Shown: in pieces, positions 59,085 to 64,000 of the stretch | Layout of the letters: each line of letters opens with the position of its first letter | Numbering within the stretch: the stretch's first letter is position 1 | Assembly: GCF_009733795.1 (NCBI RefSeq) | Contig: NZ_WNXX01000006.1 | Location: 149,008 to 213,007 of the forward strand | Reading direction: 5' to 3' | Length of the DNA stretch: 64,000 bases | DNA from: Actinotalea caeni | GTDB lineage: Bacteria > Actinomycetota > Actinomycetes > Actinomycetales > Beutenbergiaceae | Notes under the pieces: generated by a model | What the model was told of the DNA's origin: nothing | What the model saw: the letters and a program-made list of their open reading frames with translations, nothing else | Databases searched by the model: none | Made by a program: the position numbers and the translations under genes

Positions 59085-60479
59085 ATGACCGAGGAGGTGT
59101 CGCCGCGGCTGACGCCGCGCGACCGCGGGGCCGAGCGCGAGCGGACCGCCCGCGGCCGACGGCGCGGCCTGACGATCGCCGCTGCGGTGCTGGTCGTCGC
59201 CGCGCTCGTCGTGGGTCAGCTGGCGTTCGGGCTGATCACGCGGGTGGTCGAGGTGACCGGCTGGACGTGCGGGCGAGGGTGGGACCGCGTCGGCACCGAC
59301 GAGCTCGACGAGCTGACGATCGTGCGCTGGGGAACACCCGAGGCTCGCGAGCTCGTCGACCCGCAGCGGCTCGCCGACCTGCCGCCGGGTCTCGACCAGC
59401 CCAGCCTCACCACCTACCCGCCGAGCGACCCGCGCGACTTCAACCCCACCCTTCACCCCCTCGGTGACGGCGCGGTGCTCCTGAGCGACGGCTACACCGA
59501 GCACACCTGGGTGGTGGTCGACGCCCGCACCGGTGAACCCCTGTGGGGGGTCCGGGCCGGTGACGGCCATGACGTCAGCACCGTGGGTGGCAGGCTGACG
59601 GTGCTCGGCGCGGCCGGCGACCGCACCGACCTGACGACGTTCGATGCCCGCACGGGTGAGCGGCTGTCGTGCGTGCGGCTGGACGGTCGACCGACCGCGA
59701 TGGCCGACCTCGGCGACGAGGTGGCCGTCGGGCTGCACCTGCGCGACGCCGGCGAGGACGGGGATCCGGGACGGCTGGTCGTGCTCGACTCGGTGACCGG
59801 CCGCGTGCGCTGGGACCGGACGCTGCCGGTGCGTCCGACCGCGTTGCACGCCGCCGCGGGCACGATCGCCGCGTCCGCCACGAACGGCCAGGGCCTCCTC
59901 GAACGTCCCTTCCTGCCGGCGGGCCCCGCCGTCGTCGCGGTGTCCGCCGAGGACGGCGACGAGCTGTGGCGCCTCGACGCCGACGCGACCGTGCCGGCGG
60001 TGCTCGACGCAGTGACGACGGCGGACGGCGCCGGTGCGACGCTCGTGCAGTCCGTCTCCGACGAGCTCCGGGACCGCGACGCGGTGGGTTACTCGCTGCT
60101 CGACGCCACCGGCCAGGAGGTGTGGAGCGTCGAGCTCGCCCGACCGGTCGAGGTCGGGAGCTGGCAGAGCGGGGACGTGCTGCTGCTGCCGGACGGCTCG
60201 ACGTCGGTCGCTGTCGACGTGGGGACGGGCGAGCGGCTGTGGGAGGACGGCCCGTACCTGCTGCCCGACGACGTCGTCGTGCTCGGCGGCGCGTTCGTCG
60301 TCACCGACCGGTTCGTCGAGGGCGGCGACGGCGAGCAGCGCGCGATCGCCCTCGTGCTGGACGCGCGCACGGGCGAGGTGCTCGACACCGTCTCACCGTT
60401 GCTCGACGTCCGGCCGTCCGACTCCTACCTGCTCGCCGACACCGGCTCCACGCAGGTCGTGATCCCGCTGACCGGCTGA
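59085..60479 (+). CDS. Membrane-anchored PQQ-like beta-propeller protein (copy 1)
   Basis: A 464-residue protein with a short cytoplasmic basic leader, one membrane helix (about 32-54: AAAVLVVAALVVGQLAFGLI) and an outside beta-propeller with WD-like/PQQ-like repeats (VVDARTGEPLWGV, FDARTGERLSCV, LDSVTGRVRWDR, VDVGTGERLWEDG, LDARTGEVLDTV). Only two cysteines are present, in TCGRGW and LSC. No enzyme motif is visible, so sensing or scaffolding is likely. ATG 59085 follows GGGGAAGGGG. A paralogue lies 700 bp downstream. Function unknown. Confidence 0.75.
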   Translation: MTEEVSPRLTPRDRGAERERTARGRRRGLTIAAAVLVVAALVVGQLAFGLITRVVEVTGWTCGRGWDRVGTDELDELTIVRWGTPEARELVDPQRLADLPPGLDQPSLTTYPPSDPRDFNPTLHPLGDGAVLLSDGYTEHTWVVVDARTGEPLWGVRAGDGHDVSTVGGRLTVLGAAGDRTDLTTFDARTGERLSCVRLDGRPTAMADLGDEVAVGLHLRDAGEDGDPGRLVVLDSVTGRVRWDRTLPVRPTALHAAAGTIAASATNGQGLLERPFLPAGPAVVAVSAEDGDELWRLDADATVPAVLDAVTTADGAGATLVQSVSDELRDRDAVGYSLLDATGQEVWSVELARPVEVGSWQSGDVLLLPDGSTSVAVDVGTGERLWEDGPYLLPDDVVVLGGAFVVTDRFVEGGDGEQRAIALVLDARTGEVLDTVSPLLDVRPSDSYLLADTGSTQVVIPLTG

Positions 60480-60490
60480 CGTCGAGGGGC

Positions 60491-61081
60491 TCAGCCCGAG
60501 CGGTAGGCGTCGAGCCAGAGATCGGCGAGGAACCGGTGGCCGTCGGGGGTGGGGTGCACGCCGTCGTAGGCGAGCGCGGCCGGGCCGACGGCGGCGGCGC
60601 GCTGGGTGAGCGGGCCGTCGGTCGCCACGTAGTCGGTGCCCAGGTCGAGGGCGATGCGGCGCACCGCCTGGATCTTGGGGTCGAGGTCCTCGCGCCAGTC
60701 CCACTGGTCCGGCCGCACCGGCAGCAGGAACGGCTCGACGAGCATGATCCGGCCCACGCCCGCGTCGCGGGCCTGCGTGACGAGGTCGCGGTAGCCGCTC
60801 TCGAACTGCTCGACCGAGGTCGGGTCGTCGGAGTCGTAGCGGCGCCAGGTGTCGTTGATGCCGATCTTGATCGACAGCACCGCCGGTGCGTGGACGAGCA
60901 CGTCGTCGTGCCAGCGCGCCAGCAGGTCGACGACCCGGTTGCCGGAGATCCCGGTGTTGACGACCCTCTGGTCGGGCAGCGCCTGCGCGACCAGGGCGGG
61001 GTAGCCCTCGCCCAGGCTGGTCGGGTCGGTCCGGTCACGTCCGGCGTCGGTGATGGAGTCTCCGGTGAGCACGATCGTCAT
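60491..61081 (-). CDS. SGNH/GDSL-type esterase/hydrolase
   Basis: A 196-residue SGNH hydrolase with block I IVLTGDSITDAGRDR (catalytic Ser), block II RVVNTGISGNRVVDLLARW, block III IKIGINDTWRRY and block V AYDGVHPTPDGHRFL (Asp and His). Relatives deacetylate xylan, pectin or other glycans. No signal peptide is seen, so it is probably cytoplasmic. ATG 61081 is chosen; GTG 61090 is an alternative. It sits between two paralogous propeller genes and converges with the first, 11 nt away. Confidence 0.9.
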   Translation of the reverse strand: MTIVLTGDSITDAGRDRTDPTSLGEGYPALVAQALPDQRVVNTGISGNRVVDLLARWHDDVLVHAPAVLSIKIGINDTWRRYDSDDPTSVEQFESGYRDLVTQARDAGVGRIMLVEPFLLPVRPDQWDWREDLDPKIQAVRRIALDLGTDYVATDGPLTQRAAAVGPAALAYDGVHPTPDGHRFLADLWLDAYRSG

Positions 61082-61179
61082 GGCACGCACTCTGGCACGG
61101 CCGGAGGTGGCCGCGCGCGCCCGGGAACGGCGCGGCGTCCCCTAGCGTGGTCGACGACGACGAGCACGGAGGGGGTCGC

Positions 61180-62601
61180 GTGAGCGACGAGCCGGCGCCG
61201 GGCCTTGCGCCGCGCGACCACGAGGCCGAGGGGCGAGCACGAGCGCGCCGTCGGCGACGGAACGTGGCGATCGGTGCCGTCGCGGCCCTCGCCGTCGGGC
61301 TGGGCGTCGCGGAGCTGACGACCGGGCTGGTGAGTCGCGCCGTCGACGCCACCGGGCTGACCTGCGGGGGCGGCTGGAGCCGGATCGATGCCGACGAGCT
61401 CGACGGCATGCGCGTGGTCCGGTGGGGCACGCCGGAGGCCCGCGAGCAGGACCTCGACCCGGTGGACCTCACCGACCTGCCGCCCGGGCTCGCCGAGCCC
61501 AGCCTCACGACGGCGGCGTTCCCCGACGACGGGGCGTACGACCCGCTGCTCTACCCGCTGGGCGGGGACGTCGTGCTGCAGGGGGCCGGGTACACCGAGC
61601 AGACCTGGGTGGCCGCCGACGCGCGCACGGGCGAGCCGCTGTGGGGCGTCGCGACCGACGGCGCCGTCAGCGGGGTGCAGGGCGTCATCGGGCTGCTCGC
61701 CGTCTCGGGCGACCGCACCGATCTCACCACCCTCGACGCACGCACCGGGGACGAGCTGTCGTGCGTCGGTCTCGACGGCGCGGTGCTCGACGTCGCGCCC
61801 GTCGGCGACCGCGACCTCGTCGTCGCGACCGACGTGGGCGACGCGCACGAGGAGGACGGCAGCGCCTACCGGCTCACACGCGTCGACCCCGTCGACGGCG
61901 AGGTGCGCTGGTCGACGCCGGTGACCGCCTTCCCGGGCGGTCTCCACGTCGCCGGCGGGACGATCGTGGTCTCCTCGCGCAGCGCGGGCGCGATCACGAC
62001 CGGCTGGCAGGAGGACACCGGGGGCGACCGGGACCTGGTCATCGGCGTCGACGCCGAGACCGGGCGCGAGACGTGGGCCCACCGCGACCCCGCGCAGTCG
62101 GCCGTGCTCGACGCGGTCGCCCTGCCCGACGGCGGTACCGGCGCGCTGCTGCTCGAGGTCCCCGACCGGCAGGCGTGGGACGAGGCGCAGGGCGAGTACG
62201 TGCTCCTCGACGACACCGGGGAGCAGGTGTGGCGGACGCCGGCGACCTACCGACGTGACGACGTCGCCGCGTGGCACGCCGACGGCGTCGGGGTCGTCCT
62301 CGAGGACCTCCACCCCGTCGGGCTGGACCTGGGCACCGGCGAGCGGCTGTGGCGCGCCGAGGGTGCGGGGCTCGAGGGCGACGTCGGGCTGCTCACGGGC
62401 GGCGACGGCGCGGTCGTCGTGCTCGCGAACCAGCGCGTCGAGGACGACGACGGCGGGCGCTTCGTGACGCACGTGCTCGACATCCGCACGGGCGCGCTCA
62501 CCGTGCACGAGGCGCCGCTGCGCTCGTTCCGGGTCACCGACACCTACGTGATCAGCAGCACCGGCGCCACCCAGCTCGTCATCCCGCGGCTCGAGCGCTG
62601 A
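61180..62601 (+). CDS. Membrane-anchored PQQ-like beta-propeller protein (copy 2)
   Basis: A 473-residue paralogue of the 59085 gene. It shares a basic leader, one membrane helix (AIGAVAALAVGLGVAELTTG), the block TGLTCGGGWSRIDADELDGM then VVRWGTPEARE, propeller repeats (ADARTGEPLWGV, LDARTGDELSCV, VDPVDGEVRWST, LDLGTGERLWRAEG) and the tail GATQLVIP. Again exactly two cysteines occur at matching positions. GTG 61180 follows GGAGGGGG; a TAGCGT at 61143-61148 may be the -10. Function unknown. Confidence 0.75.
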   Translation: MSDEPAPGLAPRDHEAEGRARARRRRRNVAIGAVAALAVGLGVAELTTGLVSRAVDATGLTCGGGWSRIDADELDGMRVVRWGTPEAREQDLDPVDLTDLPPGLAEPSLTTAAFPDDGAYDPLLYPLGGDVVLQGAGYTEQTWVAADARTGEPLWGVATDGAVSGVQGVIGLLAVSGDRTDLTTLDARTGDELSCVGLDGAVLDVAPVGDRDLVVATDVGDAHEEDGSAYRLTRVDPVDGEVRWSTPVTAFPGGLHVAGGTIVVSSRSAGAITTGWQEDTGGDRDLVIGVDAETGRETWAHRDPAQSAVLDAVALPDGGTGALLLEVPDRQAWDEAQGEYVLLDDTGEQVWRTPATYRRDDVAAWHADGVGVVLEDLHPVGLDLGTGERLWRAEGAGLEGDVGLLTGGDGAVVVLANQRVEDDDGGRFVTHVLDIRTGALTVHEAPLRSFRVTDTYVISSTGATQLVIPRLER

Positions 62602-62643
62602 CGGGGTGACCCCGGCCACACCGGCACCGCGGGGCCCCGCGGT
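62602..62643 (+). terminator. Palindromic element after copy 2 of the propeller gene
   Basis: A CGGGGT-GA-CCCCG hairpin is followed by an 18-bp perfect palindrome (62626-62643, ACCGCGGGGCCCCGCGGT). It probably terminates upstream transcription just before the helicase promoter (GACAAT at 62648-62653). Confidence 0.55.
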
Positions 62644-62771
62644 CTGCGACAATGGACGCAGCGGGCACCTCGCCCGTGGCATCGCGGTTCCGAATGCGCC
62701 GGCTCAGGCCTGGACGCACCAGTGACATCTGCACTGCGGTGAACCCCCTCAGAAGAAGGCAACACATCTCT

Positions 62772-64000
62772 GTGTCAGGCATGACTTTCGGCGCGCTCGG
62801 CGTGCCCTCCTCCCTCGTGGCGTCGCTCGAGAAGCGCGGCATCACCGAGCCCTTCCCCATCCAGACGGCGACCCTCCCGGACACCCTCCGGGGCCGTGAC
62901 GTCCTCGGCCGTGGCCGCACCGGCTCCGGCAAGACGCTGGCGTTCTCGCTGCCGCTCGTCGCCCGGCTGGCCGACGGCGGCCGCGCCCGGTCGCGCACGC
63001 CGCGCGCCCTCGTGCTCGCGCCGACGCGTGAGCTGGCCACCCAGATCGCCGACACCCTCGGCCCGCTCGCGGCGGCCGCCGGTCTGAGCCACACCGTGAT
63101 CTTCGGCGGCGTCGGCCAGAACCCGCAGGTCAACGCGCTAGCGCGTGGCGTCGACGTCGTCGTGGCCTGCCCCGGCCGGCTGGAGGACCTCCTCGGCCAG
63201 GGCGCGCTGCGGCTCGACCAGATCGAGATCACCGTCCTCGACGAGGCCGACCACATGGCAGACCTCGGGTTCCTCCCCGGCGTCAAGCGCATCCTCGACA
63301 AGACGCCGCGCGGCGGGCAGCGGATGCTGTTCTCCGCGACGCTCGACAACGGCGTGGACGTGCTCGTGAAGCGCTACCTGTCCGACCCGGTGACGCACTC
63401 GGTCGACCCGGCCAGCTCGCCCGTGGCCGCGATGACCCACCACGTGTTCACCGTCGCCGGCAAGGACGAGAAGCGCGAGGTCGTCGAGACGCTCGCCTCC
63501 GGCACCACGCGCCGGCTGCTGTTCACGCGCACCAAGCACCAGGCGAAGCGGCTCGCGAAGCAGCTGACCGCCGCTGGCATCCCCGCCGTCGACCTGCACG
63601 GCAACCTGTCCCAGAACGCCCGGCAGCGCAACCTCGAGGCCTTCAGCACTGGTGCGGTGCGGGTGCTCGTGGCGACCGACATCGCCGCGCGCGGCATCCA
63701 CGTCGACGACGTCGAGCTCGTCGTGCACGTGGACCCGCCGGCCGAGCACAAGGCGTACCTGCACCGCTCGGGTCGTACCGCGCGTGCGGGCTCCGGCGGC
63801 GACGTCGTCACGATCGTGCTCCCGGAGGAGCGGGGCGACTTCCGCTCGCTGGCGCGCGCCGCGAAGATCACCGCGGCTCCCGAGCAGCCGACCGCGGCAC
63901 GCCTCGCCGGCCTCGTCGGCGAGGTCGCCCCGCGGGTGACCCCCGCCCCGACGGTCGCGCCCGCCGGCCGTGGCGAGCCCGCCGCGCGCGGCCCGCGCCG
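62772..64000 (+). CDS. DEAD-box RNA helicase, partial (runs off the window)
   Basis: About 409 residues are visible, open at the right edge. The conserved motifs are in order: Q motif region TEPFPIQTATLPDTLRG, motif I GRTGSGKT, Ia APTRELATQI, Ib CPGRLEDL, II DEAD in VLDEADHMADLGF, III FSATLDNG, V TDIAARGIHVD and VI HRSGRTARAG. The C-terminal part after motif VI begins a low-complexity Pro/Ala/Arg tail. GTG 62772 lies 12 nt after AGAAGG; ATG 62781 is an alternative. A leader of roughly 110 nt is predicted, as for cold-regulated helicases. Confidence 0.93.
   Translation, partial: MSGMTFGALGVPSSLVASLEKRGITEPFPIQTATLPDTLRGRDVLGRGRTGSGKTLAFSLPLVARLADGGRARSRTPRALVLAPTRELATQIADTLGPLAAAAGLSHTVIFGGVGQNPQVNALARGVDVVVACPGRLEDLLGQGALRLDQIEITVLDEADHMADLGFLPGVKRILDKTPRGGQRMLFSATLDNGVDVLVKRYLSDPVTHSVDPASSPVAAMTHHVFTVAGKDEKREVVETLASGTTRRLLFTRTKHQAKRLAKQLTAAGIPAVDLHGNLSQNARQRNLEAFSTGAVRVLVATDIAARGIHVDDVELVVHVDPPAEHKAYLHRSGRTARAGSGGDVVTIVLPEERGDFRSLARAAKITAAPEQPTAARLAGLVGEVAPRVTPAPTVAPAGRGEPAARGPR

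Noticed and set aside
56069..59086. Thousand-codon open frame antisense to clpC
   Set aside because: It mirrors the codon bias of clpC; its leucine/arginine/glutamate-rich sequence is not a real protein.
62654..62771. Metabolite riboswitch in the helicase leader
   Set aside because: No conserved riboswitch core or paired architecture could be recognised by eye.

Overview
The window is 64 kb of very GC-rich, densely coding chromosome from an actinobacterium. The evidence is strong GC bias at third codon positions, many GTG starts, a GlnR-type nitrogen regulator, a mycothiol synthase (MshD), a ClpC unfoldase, a Nudix-plus-phosphatase MutT1-like protein beside ppk1, and 11-bp GTTCACC-type PHO boxes. 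A Cellulomonas-like member of the Micrococcales fits best, but genus is inference. There is no rRNA, CRISPR array, insertion sequence or prophage. One gene runs off the right edge, and the left edge starts 12 bases beyond the stop of the first gene.

Layout. 0-6 kb: holin-like membrane protein, acyltransferase, AraC regulator, VOC protein, an atypical MurE-like ligase, a DUF5701-like protein and two small membrane proteins. 6.0-6.3 kb: tRNA-Glu, tRNA-Asp, tRNA-Phe operon on the minus strand. 6.5-9.3 kb: metallopeptidase, msrB, EEP hydrolase, EamA exporter, GlsB-like protein. 9.5-11.2 kb: nagB facing a fumarylacetoacetate hydrolase-family gene. 11.5-25.1 kb: a sugar-utilisation locus with a LacI regulator divergent from GH3, two ABC permeases, a lipoprotein binding protein, a DUF624 protein, GH42 and GH13, closed by a DJ-1 remnant and a ROK regulator. 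25.1-27.9 kb: TetR and SDR genes divergent across a 19-bp inverted repeat, a PQQ-type sugar dehydrogenase lipoprotein and tRNA-Lys. 28-32 kb: transglutaminase, lactone oxidase, and a LysR/beta-lactamase-fold pair. 32-35 kb: a lipoprotein PBP and a 613-bp repeat-bearing intergenic region. 35-38 kb: fold-III PLP enzyme, unknown helical protein, mshD, VOC protein.

38-49.7 kb is a phosphate region: ppk1, the Nudix/phosphatase fusion, pstSCAB behind a multi-unit PHO box, two septum-formation-type lipoproteins, pit with its DUF47 partner, then glnR. 49.8-56.2 kb is mostly housekeeping: membrane protein, nitrobindin-like protein, YgfZ, DUF2516, asparaginase, dtd, a phosphotransferase, gamma-carbonic anhydrase and a macro-domain protein. 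56.4-58.9 kb is clpC, with a plausible ClgR box upstream. 59-62.6 kb holds two paralogous membrane-anchored beta-propeller proteins flanking an SGNH hydrolase. A DEAD-box helicase ends the window.

How the parts work together. The 12.6-23.3 kb operon encodes uptake of an oligosaccharide (no ATPase gene, so a shared MsiK-type ATPase is presumed) and its breakdown by beta-glycosidases and an alpha-glucosidase whose active-site signature suggests alpha-1,6 specificity. The 38-48.6 kb block combines high-affinity (Pst) and low-affinity (Pit) phosphate uptake with polyphosphate synthesis. A recurrent pattern is an A/T-anchored -10 hexamer 6-7 bp before the start codon, which predicts many leaderless mRNAs. 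I found no clear new defence or mobile system. The most unusual signals are the operator arrays, the interspersed repeats, the divergent MurE-like ligase, the altered ClpP-docking tripeptide of ClpC, and the paired beta-propeller genes.
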